64,000 bases of DNA from Erpobdella octoculata (GCA_963978895.1 OZ022241.1:12517856-12581855); one strand, 5' to 3'. Shown: positions 42,490 to 54,293, numbered from the stretch's first letter. Numbers and translations: made by a program. The notes: generated by a model from the letters alone, not told the origin.

Positions 42490-42815
42490 ATGAATTTTAT
42501 TACACAATTACAATTACCGCAACTATTATCAATAAATAACCAAGATTCAGTAAATAGCGTATTCGGTTGAATTTCAGTTGTAAATATGTATTTATATAAA
42601 ATTACAAGTAAATAAAAAAAAATCTAAATTTTTTGTTAACATTTAATTCATATAATGAATAAAAACTCGTCACCAAACAACCGAAACTATTCGGCTTAAT
42701 AAATAACCAAGATTTAGTAAATAACGTATTCGGTTGAATTTTAATTGTAATTATTATTAATAAATAAATTTAAAAAAAATTTCTATATTTTCGTTAACAT
42801 TTATTTAATTATTAA
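42490..42815. repeat. ~180-bp direct duplication
   Basis: Blocks AATAAATAACCAAGATT(C/T)AG and GTATTCGGTTGAATTT, then TCTAAATTTTTTGTTAACAT or a close variant, occur at about 42530-42640 and 42700-42805. Confidence 0.75.
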
Positions 42816-42859
42816 GTCCGCGGTATGCATTTTACCCACCCCGACGCGTTTCAATACTA

Positions 42860-43030
42860 ACAGATTACGCATTGTATATTCTTCGAAATAAGGCGACCCA
42901 GGCCATGCGCCGCCGCGCCGAATTTTTTTGTCATGCGCCGACGGCCGCCAAAATGTCAGCTGTAATAATAAAATGCTTGCGCCAGCCGAAATTTTTTTGG
43001 CACGAAAACGGCGGTAATAATTTTTCATCT
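42860..43030. repeat. CCAGCCGAAATTTTT repeat family, copy 1
   Basis: GCGCCGCCGCGCCGAATTTT, GCCGACGGCCGCCAAAAT and GCCAGCCGAAATTTTTTTGG blocks resemble, partly inverted, those at 47700-47925. The class is unknown. Confidence 0.5.
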
Positions 43031-44189
43031 TTAATTTATATTTTAAAAGTATAAAATTTTAGAAAATATTAGTAAGATGTATCTACGAGTACCCCCACTG
43101 GCCCCACCCCTCTAAGAACATAAATTCAGCATTTTCCTGAAAAGCAAACTTTTTCCGCACTTTACATAGCTTACAAGCAGGGCTGGCCAGCGTTGCCCGG
43201 GGTTTTTTAGTTTTCACTCTTTGCCAATGAAGCGTAAAATAAATGGAGGACATTTTCTATTAAAAAAATTGTTTTTTAGTGAAGACTACCTCGATGCCAA
43301 ATGTTTTTAAATTGCTTTTGCGATTTGGATGTAATAAGCGAAGCCCCACTAACCACACACATACATTATTTTTTATACATATAGATATGCGGGTAGAAGG
43401 GAGAGATGGATGTTCTAATCTTATTGTAGGGGCGGATACAGGATTAGTCAAAAAGGGGAATCCAAAACGGAGTGGGTAGAACTTTTTTCATTTTTGTATT
43501 AGATTTATAGGTTTTGAAATATATGTACTTTTGGTCAGGATTTGTACATTCAAGTTTATTGAGATTCCTTAGAGTCAAGTTCTGATATTGTATTTTAAAA
43601 AAATAGGTGCAATTAAAGTTTCTACAAAAAATTGAAAAAGGCTAAAACAGAAGATAGCGTTTTTCTGCAACAACTAAAATTATTAATTGCAGCATCGACG
43701 TTGAAATTTTTTACATCTTCATATCGGTATGAAATTGTCGTTGGTCTCCAGATCTGTTACTGGTCATATTTAAACTCGTTTCATGCAGCTAAAAAAAAAT
43801 TATTTTTTGAGAAGAATCTAGATACCAAACTTCAAAACTTTTTCAACCCCATTTTTCCACGCCACATTTGAGGTCCTGAAAACCAAATTTTACGTTCTTA
43901 GGATGAAGCGTTTCAGCTCGGCGTTGATTATCAGTCAGTCAGTAAGTCAGGACATGTTCTTTTATATCTATATATATATATATATATAAATCTCGTGTCA
44001 TAGTGTTTGAAATTGAACTCCTCCGAAACGGCTGAACCGATTTTTATGAAATGTTTTGTGTACATTTGGTAGATCTATGGTTAGGTCCATGGCTATTTAA
44101 AATATTTTTTTTAAATTATTTAAAAAAAATATTTTGGAAAAACAAAAAGGTGCAAATATGTCCTTTTTATAGGAAAATGCAACAGATAG

Positions 44190-44193
<4 letters not shown>

Positions 44194-44281
<88 letters not shown>
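44194..44281. repeat. (TA)n, left of the LTR element
   Basis: About 43 TA units. Together with 46255-46374 it was one tract before the LTR element inserted. Confidence 0.97.
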
Positions 44282-44285
<4 letters not shown>

Positions 44286-44470
44286 ACGATATCACCAAAT
44301 CGTATACCGGGCTCAATAGAATGGTTTTGATGTTTTATTGGAAAATAATAAATGAAGCTTTGTTACGGCTAGTTATACCTTCTGGTTTATTAATAATGTC
44401 CATAATAGTTATTCGAAGTCCTTTAACGTCTATCAATGGGAAAACCTATTGTAAAAACAGCGATTTTACA
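44282..44470 (-). repeat. 3' LTR
   Basis: 189 bp, begins TGTAAAATCGCTG and ends ATCGTAACA on the minus strand. It matches the 5' LTR at 188 of 189 positions (the difference is at about 44389, A here, G in the other copy). Confidence 0.95.
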
Positions 44471-44492
44471 TTATTACCCCCTTCTTAATTCT
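44471..44492 (-). promoter_or_regulatory. Polypurine tract of the LTR element
   Basis: The minus strand reads AATTAAGAAGGGGGTAATAA directly before the 3' LTR. The AAGAAGGGGG core is the expected primer for plus-strand DNA synthesis. Confidence 0.8.
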
Positions 44493-44517
44493 GTTCGTCC
44501 CGAACAGCATATCGCTT

Positions 44518-46038
44518 TTAAGAAATGCGACTCGGCCACGAACACCAAAATACCTTGATCTTTACTCGTGGCTTTGACCGCAATTCGCAAACAACATGGT
44601 CAAGTCTCTTGACCGTTTGACACAGTTTCTTCCAGTCCTTCTTTGGCTCATCAACAGAGTCTTTCTTTGGCTCATCGTCGCCATTTTTGCACGGTTCATC
44701 ACAGCCTTTTTTGCATGCCTCGTCCTGAACATCTTTGCACGGTTTATCGGAATTGTCTGCTTTTTCTTCTTCCTTCATATCCTTTAGATCTTTCTCAAGA
44801 AACTCTTCAAAAGGTTTTTCGAAAACACGTTCCATAAATCCAATAAATCCCTTCATCAAACTGTTATTTGATTTTACAATGACTCTTAGTCTATCTGATC
44901 TAGAATCTTCTGTGGATTCATCTGATTTAAAACCCTCGGTACCGTTCTCTGTTCTTGTCTCATTTTTTCTAGAGTTTTTGCTTGCTGCATTGCTATTGTT
45001 GTTTTGGAGAAGTTCATCGCCGTCATGTTTGTTTTCTTCCAAGCAAAAATCGAACGTTTTCTTTTCACATTCCAACTCGGCTCTTTCGTCGGTGTCAACT
45101 TTCGTATCGTCCAGCGGATCTTTCTTCAAATTATCGCCATCGTCTCTCAAATCAGTGTCTTCTTTTCTTGTCAAGTTAACTTTGACGTATTTTTCCATTG
45201 GAGTTTCGTCCGTTTCTAAATCCTCGGTTGCTTCATCCGAGTCAGATTCTTCACTAAATTCTGACCCTGAATATTCGGTGACGTCGTCTGTTATGGAGGC
45301 TTCCGTTTCAGAACCGTCGCTGTATGGGTGAAAGCCATAGTTGTTATTGCCATTATTATAATCATCATCGTCACTTTCATCCTCATCGTTTTGCATTTCG
45401 TTTTCAACATTCTTCTCATCTTCTTTAGTTTGGTTTTTGACGTCCAAACCGACTGTATCACTGTCACCATCTTTGCATGGTTCATCTTGAGCATCTTTGC
45501 AAGGTTCCTTATCATGACCGTCTTTGACAGGCTCATCATCATGACCCACCTGACTTGTGCAGTCTGTACGGCCGTCATCCGTCACATGCTCTGAGACACA
45601 GCTGGTGGACTCCAGTTCAAATTGGGTTTCGCCGCAGCAACCCACATCACCAGCAGCCCGCTGGTCCAGAACCGTGTCCACCACTGCCTCAGCCAACCCT
45701 GCGACCAAACTCTCAACAGTTGTACCGGCTGCTGCCACTTTGTTTCCGTGGCCAAGAATCATTCCTTCTCCTGTCTTCTTCTGTGCTGCCTTGTTTTCTT
45801 TCGCTCGTTGTCTTTCTTCCTCCAGCAATTTGTTTTTTAATTTCCTTCGCTTGACCACAGCCTCCTCGTCAATGTCGAATAGATATTCGTCGTCGTCAGG
45901 CCCATAGCCCTCATTCACTAACGCGGCTAAGAGGCGTTCCATAAGTTCGTCCTTTTTACCTGTATCGCTCAGGTCACGTTTCTCCAGCTCGTCTTTCATT
46001 TCACTCGCCCAAAGCTCATCCAATGATTTCAAAACCAT
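44518..46038 (-). CDS. SAP-domain acidic repeat protein (506 aa), gag position
   Basis: A single intact ORF fills the LTR element. ATG lies about 8 nt after the primer-binding site, the gag position. Residues about 6-40 (DELWASEMKDELEKRDLSDT then GKKDELMERL) fit the SAP motif (L-x-x-EL-x-x-RGL-x-x-x-GxK-x-x-L-x-x-RL), a helix-extension-helix DNA/RNA-binding fold also seen at the N terminus of some Ty3/gypsy gag proteins. Then follow a basic coiled-coil-like stretch (residues ~62-87, KRRKLKNKLLEEERQRAKEN) and a long acidic, low-complexity middle (DDE/SDS runs). DEPCKDG-type repeats with regularly spaced cysteines appear near residues 170-195 and 430-460. There is no CCHC zinc knuckle, protease or polymerase. 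Function unknown; possibly a gag-like nucleic-acid-packaging protein. Confidence 0.85.
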   Translation of the reverse strand: MVLKSLDELWASEMKDELEKRDLSDTGKKDELMERLLAALVNEGYGPDDDEYLFDIDEEAVVKRRKLKNKLLEEERQRAKENKAAQKKTGEGMILGHGNKVAAAGTTVESLVAGLAEAVVDTVLDQRAAGDVGCCGETQFELESTSCVSEHVTDDGRTDCTSQVGHDDEPVKDGHDKEPCKDAQDEPCKDGDSDTVGLDVKNQTKEDEKNVENEMQNDEDESDDDDYNNGNNNYGFHPYSDGSETEASITDDVTEYSGSEFSEESDSDEATEDLETDETPMEKYVKVNLTRKEDTDLRDDGDNLKKDPLDDTKVDTDERAELECEKKTFDFCLEENKHDGDELLQNNNSNAASKNSRKNETRTENGTEGFKSDESTEDSRSDRLRVIVKSNNSLMKGFIGFMERVFEKPFEEFLEKDLKDMKEEEKADNSDKPCKDVQDEACKKGCDEPCKNGDDEPKKDSVDEPKKDWKKLCQTVKRLDHVVCELRSKPRVKIKVFWCSWPSRIS

Positions 46039-46045
46039 TCTTGTA

Positions 46046-46063
46046 TCCCAATTCTGACACCAA
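46046..46063 (-). promoter_or_regulatory. Primer-binding site, tRNA-Leu-like
   Basis: On the minus strand, one T after the 5' LTR, stands TGGTGTCAGAATTGGGAT. It is close to the complement of a leucine tRNA 3' end (TGGTGTCAG-AGTGGGAT pattern, recalled), as used by many Ty3/gypsy elements. The tRNA identity is from memory. Confidence 0.75.
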
Positions 46064-46378
<315 letters not shown>

Positions 46379-46524
46379 TTGATCAATGATTTATATTTAT
46401 ACTGTTTCCTATAAAAGAGTATTTTTAACTGTCTGAGATTGAAAATGTTTATCTTCTTGCATTTTGAGGTAAAAAAAAACATGGCAGATTCCTTTCAGGT
46501 AAACTGCGGTACAATACTGTAGAA

Positions 46525-47383
46525 ATGGCAGCGATTGTTACTCGCTATGTTCCACTAATGACTTATGAACAAAAAATGATTTACGACCGCATTATACTGG
46601 CAGTTTTGGAAGGACAAGGTCGATTTTTTTTTGGATGCACCAGGTGGAACTGGGAAAACATTTCTCATTTCTCTAATTCTCGCCAAAATACGATCAAATA
46701 ATGGCATAGCTTTGACCGTTGCATCGTCTGGCATTGCAGCAACTTTATTAGATGGAGGCAGAACAGTTCATTCAGCACTTAAGCAATGTGCAACATAAAA
46801 AAGCAATCATACATGGCCACAGTGCTGAATCATGAGTGGCTGGCAGAAAGAGTCATTTTGCAGCAAAAAATGTGGATGTCAATGATTTAATTTTTAAGAT
46901 ACATCAGTTGTTGCCAGGCGAATTGGTGTCATACAAATCGATTGATACAGTTTGCGGTGCCAGCGAAGCCGTAAATTATCCAACAGAGTTTTTGGATTTG
47001 CCAGGCATGTCACCGCATCATCTACAACTTAAAAGTGGATCTCCGGTAATTCTACTTCGGAATTTGAACCCACCGCGGCTGTGCAATGGCACGCGATTAG
47101 TAATTAAAAAATTGATGAAAAACATTGTCGAACCCAGCATTTTGAATGGCAAGTTCCGATGCGAAAGTATTTTGCTGCCACGGATCCCAATAATTTCTAC
47201 AGAAGTGCATATTGAATTCAATTTACAATTAGGGCATTCGCAATGACAATTAATAAGTCGCAAGGCCAAACGATGTCTGTTTGTAGCTTAGATTTGGGTA
47301 CGCCATACTTTACTCACGAACAATTACCTATACGTGGGATGTTCTTGCGAGGGCAAACCATGCAGTTTGTTTGTGTTGGCTAA
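46525..47383 (+). pseudogene. Helitron PIF1-like helicase remnant
   Basis: The plus strand first reads [20 protein letters not shown] (frame 1). After a frameshift in a T run it reads [20 protein letters not shown], the Walker A motif, and [20 protein letters not shown] (motif Ia). An internal deletion removes the central helicase motifs, including Walker B. It resumes with AAKNVDVNDLIFKIHQLLPG ... LDLPGMSPHHLQLKSGSPVI (46857-47060), and after another frameshift [20 protein letters not shown] (about 47237-47296), the conserved C-terminal helicase motif. The reading order is that of Helitron-encoded PIF1 helicases. It is dead. Confidence 0.88.
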
Positions 47384-47689
47384 AGATGGTCTGACAAAAA
47401 ACATTGGTTTTTTTTTAAATTGACAGAATTTGTACATTAAACTTTTAATAAAAAAAACTAAAATAATTTATAAGGCAAAACAACGTTTGCTAGGTCAGCT
47501 AGTATATAGATAATAATCAAAGTTGTACCGATCTCTAACACTTGTAAAAAAGACTTTGCTGCAAGTGTAGGGAATCAACATTGAATCAATAATACTAGAA
47601 GGGTAAAGTTCCACGAGTTCGCTAATTGTATTTTGGCACAAAAAATATTACGTGCATTGTATATCACACAACCATAAGCTATTTTTGGA

Positions 47690-47930
47690 GAAAAAAGGAC
47701 GACATGGCAGAAAATTTTGAGAAAAAGTACTTACGACTAACCCCCAGCCCGGTGATTAGCTATTTTAAAAAGAAAAATGGTATTAAATTTACGGCTGAAA
47801 TTTGGCTTGAGCCGTATTTGAGATTTAAATATGTCAGCCGTAATCGAGCCATAAGAAGTTTGGCCAGCCGAAATTTGAGCCGTAATTTTTGCCAGCCGAC
47901 ATCCTGAAAAAAAATTCGGCGCCCGGGTCT
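47690..47930. repeat. CCAGCCGAAATTT repeat family, copy 2
   Basis: Repeated TCAGCCGTAAT, GGCCAGCCGAAATTTGAGCC and GCCAGCCGAC blocks, ending AAATTCGGCGCC. Compare 42860-43030. Confidence 0.5.
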
Positions 47931-47997
47931 ACGTGGAACGAATAAGCAAAAATATAAATGCTTGATATCCTTATTATCATAGAGTCATAGATAAAGG

Positions 47998-49395
47998 TCT
48001 CCGTACCATTTGTCTCCTTACTACTCGTCCTCCTAGGTTTCGTCTCACTCTTTTATTTAACGTTACATTTGTTTTCTTTTTTGAAACATTTTGAAATCAA
48101 AGCGTGTATTTAAAAACGTTTAAAAGGTAATAAAGAAATATTCAAAATAATAAACCTTATGACGACAAAATGTTTTTCAGTTAATATTTCTGTTTCAGAT
48201 TTTTAATTAATCTGCAATTACAGTTACAGTTAACTGGAACAACACTGGTTACTCTAAAATAAACTTATTTGGGGAATATTTGAGTACAATGAAAATTTCC
48301 AAGTGTTTGATTCTCCAGTTGAAAATAGCACATGTAAGCAGCTAAAAATTAGAAATAGATTATGCAAATTACTTGGTCGGGCTCTAGCGGAGAACCGGAA
48401 ATGCCGTGGATAATTAAAGCTGATAAAAGTTACCCTGCCGTTTACTAATTATAATTTTGAGAAGTTTGAGTCATGGACTTCTATATAATAGCATCATATC
48501 TTTAATCTTTCTTACAAAATATCTAGGAATTCATGAATAATTCATTAAGATGATAGTAACAGTGCTTAGCAAATTTGTTTTTGGTTAGCCCCGTATAGCC
48601 GATTAGGTCACCGGCAACCCATAGACTAATTAATTTTTTAAGACGGTACCAATTTGAAAAATAAATGTGTTTTTGTTAAGATACAAATAAATAAAAGATG
48701 AAAGCTGTATTTAGTTAATTGAACTTTTGAATTGTAAAAAATCGAATTTTCTGTTATGGCTTTTATGAATTCATCGACCCAAAGCAAATTGAAAATTGAT
48801 TTACTGAAATAGTGTCTATGATCCAGTTGTGATGGACAACTTCTGTGCGTTTAAGGCTTTGAAGTTTTACTATAAAGGTTAATGACATCAGTTAGAGAGT
48901 TAGAGAAAACTAAATTTAAGTTATTATGTGACGTGAAACCAAGTAAAATTTACAGTTTAAAAGATTATGCAACATAAAAGCATGTAAAACAGCGCATTAA
49001 ACAACATAATAGTTAAATCAAAGTTTAAAAAATATGTAACATAAAATCAATTAACAGAAAATCTTTAAAATAAACTATGCAACATAAAATCAAGTAAAAA
49101 AACCTCACACCTATATATAATGGGTAGCATACAAGCATGCCTCGTTCAACAAGGCTGGAGACGAAACGTAGAGAGACCAACAGTAATGAGACGAATAGTA
49201 AGCAGGACGAATAGTAAGCAGGACGAATGAATCGATTGAGACGAAACGTAGCGAGACGAACAGTAAGGAGACAAATGGTACGTGGAGACGAAACGTATGC
49301 AGACGGGGACGAAACGTAGCGAGACGAACAGTAAGGAGACAAATGGTACGTGGAGACGAAACGTATGCAGACGGGGACGAAACGTAGGGGAATCT
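47998..49395. mobile_element. Possible element with inverted subterminal repeats
   Basis: The left block GTACCATTTGTCTCCTTACT (48004) with CTCGTCCTCCTAGGTTTCGT is complementary to the right block at 49240-49395 (AGTAAGGAGACAAATGGTAC, ACGAAACGTAG). The right end is amplified into about two 68-bp units. A piece of hAT-like end (GTTAACTGGAACAACACTGG) lies at 48228-48247. No coding frame is seen. It could be a DNA transposon or merely inverted copies of one repeat. Confidence 0.5.
49238..49395. repeat. 68-bp tandem repeat, ~2.3 copies
   Basis: The unit runs from GAGACGAAACGTA through GCGAGACGAACAGTAAGGAG to ACAAATGGTACGTG. Looser GACGAAACGTAG and GACGAATAGTAAGCAG repeats extend left to 49140. 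Confidence 0.9.
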
Positions 49396-50991
49396 AGATA
49401 AGTTATTAAACGTCAAACAAATAAAAATTAAAAGAGGCTACTTAGCCTCTTTTATTTTGCATTTGTTTGCTAATTTTATTGCAAATGTCGGGTTTATGAT
49501 TTAATTTATTCCGAATTTTGTAGATTTTAACCAAACTCTTAAAACACATTTATTGATAGTATCAGAATTTAAACAAACAACAAAAATAGCATCAGAATTA
49601 ATCTGTGACTGCATAGTCTTTTGTTGTTTTGTTCCCCCGATTAAACCGGAAGTCCGAGTTTCGCCGAAGTTCTCGATTTTTATTTGATTAAAATCATGGT
49701 TAACCGGGATGAGTTGGCTTGTTCCTATTCTGCTCTCATTTTGACAGATTCTGGAGTAGATATCTCGGTAAATTAAATTTGTTTTGTAACTCAACCTGTG
49801 ACTCAGACGGTAAAAAACGTGGTCTTGTCTTACTAAAATAAACTAAAAAAACTAAATTTTTTTAAACTTCACGTGAGCATAGAAAGGTTATATTGACAAA
49901 ATAAATAAAACGGATTACGTAAGACGTAAGCTAAGCTCCACCCAAAAAAATGTAAAATTGCATAAAATATTTTAATACAAAATATATAATGATAATGAAA
50001 ATAATTTCGTTACATTAAAGCAATTGTAGAGATGAAATCATAATTCACATAAATTGAAAAAAAATAAATTTTTGGTCACTCAATTTTAATAAATTTATAT
50101 CAGTGAGAAGTTAATGACAATAAATAAATTCTTTTTACTCCAAATTTACTTATCATATATAAAATTATAGTATAAATGTTGTTCATTGTCAATAGCACTG
50201 TTATTATTAAGGATCGGTTTTCTTCTCAGAATTAATTTAGTTAATAAAATTATAGCAGCGAGTAGCAAGTTAATGACAAGAAGTAAATTCTTTTTACTTT
50301 TTAAATTTTGTATCTATGTGAAAATCAGTTTTTAACTCAGAAACAGATTTAAATTGACCAGAAAAAATTATTTATTTTGAAATAACAAAGACCGGCGATT
50401 ATCTCCTGCCAATCAAATTGAGCTGCCTTGTTTTTGCCAATAAAATCTCTCTGACAGGATTACCAACAAAATTTATAATTTGGTAATCATTTGGTAATTT
50501 TTGTAGCAATTTTCAGTAATGGTTCACTTTAACTATAGTTGCACCTCCTTTTTGCTGCTTAAAAAAACGAAAAGCAGAAAATCTAGCGACATTCAGATAA
50601 GAAAATTTTACCAGAATTGTGCAAAAATAAACAATATTCATCAATAAATTTTAAAACTTTTAAAAACAATAAATAGTACTCTCCGTGGAACATTGCACAA
50701 CTAACTAAGGATACAGATGTATTGAAATAAAAAACTTAAATTATTTTTATTATGAGTTATTTTTAATTTTAACGTCTATCACAGCTGAAATTTTCCACTT
50801 ATTCTTTTACTCTCTAAGCATTAAGGCATAGAGACAAAGATTTTGGCAGGAAATGAGATTCAAAACTCCCGACCCTTGGTATACTCTGGTTATAATATTA
50901 ATTCCAGCTAGCAAATTTCATGCATTCAGTGATATTGAAACTTTGAACTCTAGTACAGAAAATGCGATATTGAATAAATAAATTATTTCAG
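49396..50991. other. No gene seen; expected P1 first exon not found
   Basis: AT-rich. A 97-codon minus-strand frame at 49501-49794 is unrecognised. I looked on the plus strand for an exon encoding the start of ribosomal protein P1 (a SALI-like segment ending in DDE/DDD) and found none. Confidence 0.45.
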
Positions 50992-51052
50992 ACTGAAAAC
51001 ATCAAAAAGCTTTTGAAGGCTGCAAATGTCACAGTTGATGCCTTATGGCCAA
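50992..51052 (+). CDS. RPLP1: 60S acidic ribosomal protein P1, internal exon
   Basis: After acceptor aattatttcag the exon reads TENIKKLLKAANVTVDALWP and stops in phase 1 before GTATGT at 51053. The wording (K-x-x-x-LLKAA-x-V-x-V-x-x-x-WP) is diagnostic of ribosomal stalk protein P1 rather than P2 or P0. P1 pairs with P2 on P0 in the large-subunit stalk and helps recruit translation GTPases. The exon starts at the point where P1 genes often have an intron (after DDEVxVT, recalled). The first exon was not found upstream in this window. Confidence 0.9.
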
Positions 51053-51367
51053 GTATGTATTAATATAATTGTTGCAATTGGTCGACATTTTAATCTTATT
51101 TAAAATAAATGAGTAATCATTTCAAAATTCAGCTTATGAGGTTTTCTAATTAGTGAAATATTTGTTAACCTGTTGATACATATGACACAATAATGTACAA
51201 CGTAACTTTAATAATAATTCATTTTAAATGTTTTCTTACTTATTGCGAGTAAACCTACTTAAGTTTTTTTTATTACTTTTGCTGACCTCTTAGCAAAGTT
51301 AATAAATGTTTATAGTTGAATATTTGAATGTCACATAGTTATATCAACAAATATTTATTTGCTAAAG

Positions 51368-51562
51368 CTCTCTTTGCTAAGGCTGTGAAAAACATCAATG
51401 TTAGAGAACTGCTGGACTCAGCAAGTAGTGCTTCTCCAGTAGCAGCTGCCCCCATTACTGCAACTGCTGTTCCTACTCAGGCTGCTGCTCCGGATTCTGG
51501 AAAAGCTGCCAAGGAAGAAAAGAAAGAAGAATCTGAAGAAGAGGATGATGATATGGGATTTG
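51368..51562 (+). CDS. RPLP1: 60S acidic ribosomal protein P1, main exon
   Basis: Joining A (51052) to CT at 51368 restores WP-T-LFAKAVKNINVRELL. The exon continues through the Ala/Pro/Thr-rich hinge (SPVAAAPITATAVPTQAAAP) to KEEKKEESEEEDDDMGF. It ends in phase 1 before GTAAGT at 51563. The acidic tail binds elongation factors in known P proteins. The acceptor (tatttgctaaag) has a short pyrimidine tract, but frame and homology fix it. Confidence 0.92.
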
Positions 51563-51655
51563 GTAAGTACTATATGTCTTGAATGTTTGACACCCTTGAT
51601 GTTTACATTTCATTTTCATTGCATGAGTTAAGTCACTTTTATTTTTTTCCCACAG

Positions 51656-51669
51656 GTTTATTTGACTAA
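51656..51669 (+). CDS. RPLP1: 60S acidic ribosomal protein P1, terminal exon
   Basis: A strong acceptor (tatttttttcccacag) precedes GTTTATTTGACTAA. With the G of the previous exon this reads G-L-F-D-stop, completing the universal MGFGLFD tail. The intron is 93 bp. Confidence 0.93.
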
Positions 51670-51715
51670 AAGTTTCCTTTTATTTCTTGCTGAACAGAAT
51701 GGATGTCTTCTTCAT

Positions 51716-51721
51716 AATAAA
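51716..51721 (+). terminator. Poly(A) signal AATAAA of the P1 gene
   Basis: AATAAA lies 47 bp after the P1 stop codon, a normal distance for a short 3' UTR. Confidence 0.75.
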
Positions 51722-52089
51722 AATTGATACATAAGCTTAGAGTTATTCTTGATGTTGATTAAATGCAACTTTGATTTATTTTATATTAGAAATCTGAGAA
51801 GATACTCCACCCCATTTATAAGGCTTTGTGATACACTAGATATGTGCTCTGTGGTCATGAAGGTTGCTTTGAGCCGTGCACCGACTGTATGTCGGCAGCG
51901 CCAATCTATCGTCTAAAAAATTATCTGTTCGTCTTGTTTGTGTAGATTACAATTTACTTGTAAACTCAACTTGGATGAATTTCTTAGATCTACCAGTAGG
52001 ATAGGCTGTTTTAGTGGACGCTAGCGTTCAATTATTCAGTGGTGTTAATAAAAAAATGGACCCCTAGCTACTTTTTTCCATGCCTAATA

Positions 52090-54293
52090 AGTAAGTAAAT
52101 CTTTATTAACCAGCCTGACAATGACGCACAGCGGTTTACATTTAAATAATAAAATAATAAAAATAAGAATTAAATAAAAAGGAATACGAGTTTCGACAAT
52201 CTAAAGTTAAAGACTTAAAATAAAATCTATAACTTGTCTTTTTCAGAGATTTAATATAACGTTCGGCATTGTTTAAGTTACTTTGAGTTCAACGATCTAT
52301 GGATAAAGGTTTTTCTGAGTATGGAATCTGCATGCGGAATTACTCTGTCGTGAGCTCGAGGACGAAGGTGATATCCTGATTTCTTGACGTCTGGGAGAAG
52401 ATGGTGAAGGCGGTTAGACAGAACCTGGTTGAACAGAGTTGAATCCGCCACGGCGCAGCGGTGCACAAAATCAGGGCGGTCGGGATCCAAGAAACCCTGG
52501 CGTGTCACCCTCCTAATGACCGACTCGATGCGTTCAAGATCTCCCGAACCAATAAAACCCCACCATGATTGGGAGGCGTAGGTGATCCTGGATATAAGTC
52601 TCCATGACCGTCCAGAGCTCCCGGCCACACAGCCCGTGAGCCCGTAAGTTTTGTAGTGCATACAAAGTCTGTGCACATTTTGTGTTGATCCAGTCAACGT
52701 GTTCCCGGAATGAGAGTTTTCCATCGATCAGGACTCCCAGCACATTCATTGTATCTACCCTTTCCATTCCGACCAAAGGGGTAGGAAGTGTGTTTGCCAT
52801 TGTTCTGGGGCGACGTACTATCAACTTCTTCGTTTTTGAATCGTTTAATGTTAGGTTATTTCTTTTGGCCCAGATCTGTATGCTCACGAGCTCATCAACG
52901 ATTAAGTGAGAATTACCTGGTGGTACTATAAGGTATGTATCATCTGCATATTTCTCTAGACGGTTATCATCTATGCTGGGGGAGAGGTCCGATGCCGCAA
53001 CAATGTAGCAACTGGGTCCAATTTCTGAACCTTGGACGATGCTTGCATTTATTTCTTTTAATGACGACACTTGGTTTTGGAATTTAGTGCAGTGCATTCG
53101 CCCTCTAAGAAAGTCAACCAGCCAGTTGTACGCCTCGTTTTCTATTGGTAGTTTGGCAAACTTTCTCATAAGCTCTGAGTGGCTGACAGTATCGAAGGCC
53201 TTAGAAAAGTCCAGCGCTATAACGTGGACATACGGGTGGAGTTGTAGTTGTTCGGAAATGTGTAGTGTCAGGCTGATTAGTGCCGCCGTTGTGGATCCCG
53301 TTGGACGGAAAGCATATTGGTCATGGAAGTAGTGGTTGTACCCCGAGCTTCCCAGGATTGGATAGACGAATCGCTGTACCACCATCTTTTCCATAATCCT
53401 TGAGAGTATTGGTGTAATTGAAATGGGTCTGTACTCGTGGCTTCCCTGAGGATTAACTACCTTTGCAACCGGGGTTATCTGACATCTCCTCCACCGGTCT
53501 GGTAACTGTGATTGGTTTAATGACAAGTTAAATAGATAGGCGAGCGGTTCAGCAAGTATGGGTGCCGAGACTCGGTAGAATCAGGAGGGAATTTCATCAA
53601 TTCCGGAGGTGGAGGTTTTTAGTCTGTCCAAAGCACGGAAGACTTGCCAGGCAGAGAAAAATCTTGAATTTCGGCAGACGCTATGTTTCTCTGCGGGAGC
53701 CTCGTAGTTGCTTTCCGTCGAGATGGTTGCGTAATGGTCATTGAGTTTGTCTGCAGTGATTGCTTTGGTGGTAGAGTTGTTCTTTCGTCGTTTATCCTTA
53801 CCAGTCACTTGCCTAACTCGCTCCCACAAGTCCTTTGGGCCTCTGATGGTTCCGGAACCCGTAAGTGTGGAACAGTTTCTGGCAATGATTCCTTTTCTGA
53901 TCTTTAGAGAAATTGCATCAGCAGCCTCTATCTTCCCTTTTCGCATCAGTCCGTTCTTTTTTCGCAACAGCAGCTTGATCTCTGGTGTCATATACGGAGG
54001 GTCGCGACCTGTTACTGTAATGTTCCTGATTGGGTAGAACCTATCCAACAATCTCTGCATCTGCAGGTAGAAACGGTCGAACGACTCCTGCAGCGACGGT
54101 GGAGTGGCTCCGCCATCGACGTCGAATACGAAGTCACTGTTTTTATCCTCCTCTTGCCGCGTTTTTGAGTAAGCTGCAAAGTACGCAGCGTGCTGGGCTC
54201 GCCTGTGCAGGCGGCACTTCAGTTTGGCCTTGTTCTTTGGCGGTCGATGAGTGTCGTAATCTATTGCCGAAGCGTAAATGGCCTTGAGAGTCA
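52090..54293 (-). pseudogene. 5'-truncated LINE with nearly complete reverse transcriptase
   Basis: Minus strand. From about 54293 a frame opens with LKAIYASAIDYDTHRPPKNK and runs through the pre-RT region and RT: EYRPISITPILSRIMEKMVV, IALDFSKAFDTVSHSELM (motif A), SIVQGSEIGPSCYIV (motif B), LEKYADDTYLIV (motif C with both aspartates), LGVLIDGKLSF. It ends in a thumb/C-terminal region (YASQSWWGFI) and a stop at 52278. Only two breaks are seen: an in-frame TGA at 53581-53583 and one frameshift near 52590. The endonuclease domain is missing, so the copy is 5' truncated. The 3' end carries AATAAA and an ACTTACTT tail at 52090, as in CR1/L2-type elements. Relatively young but dead. Confidence 0.9.

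Noticed and set aside
44735..45331. 198-codon plus-strand frame rich in Ser and Phe
   Set aside because: Antisense shadow of the SAP-protein ORF on the minus strand.
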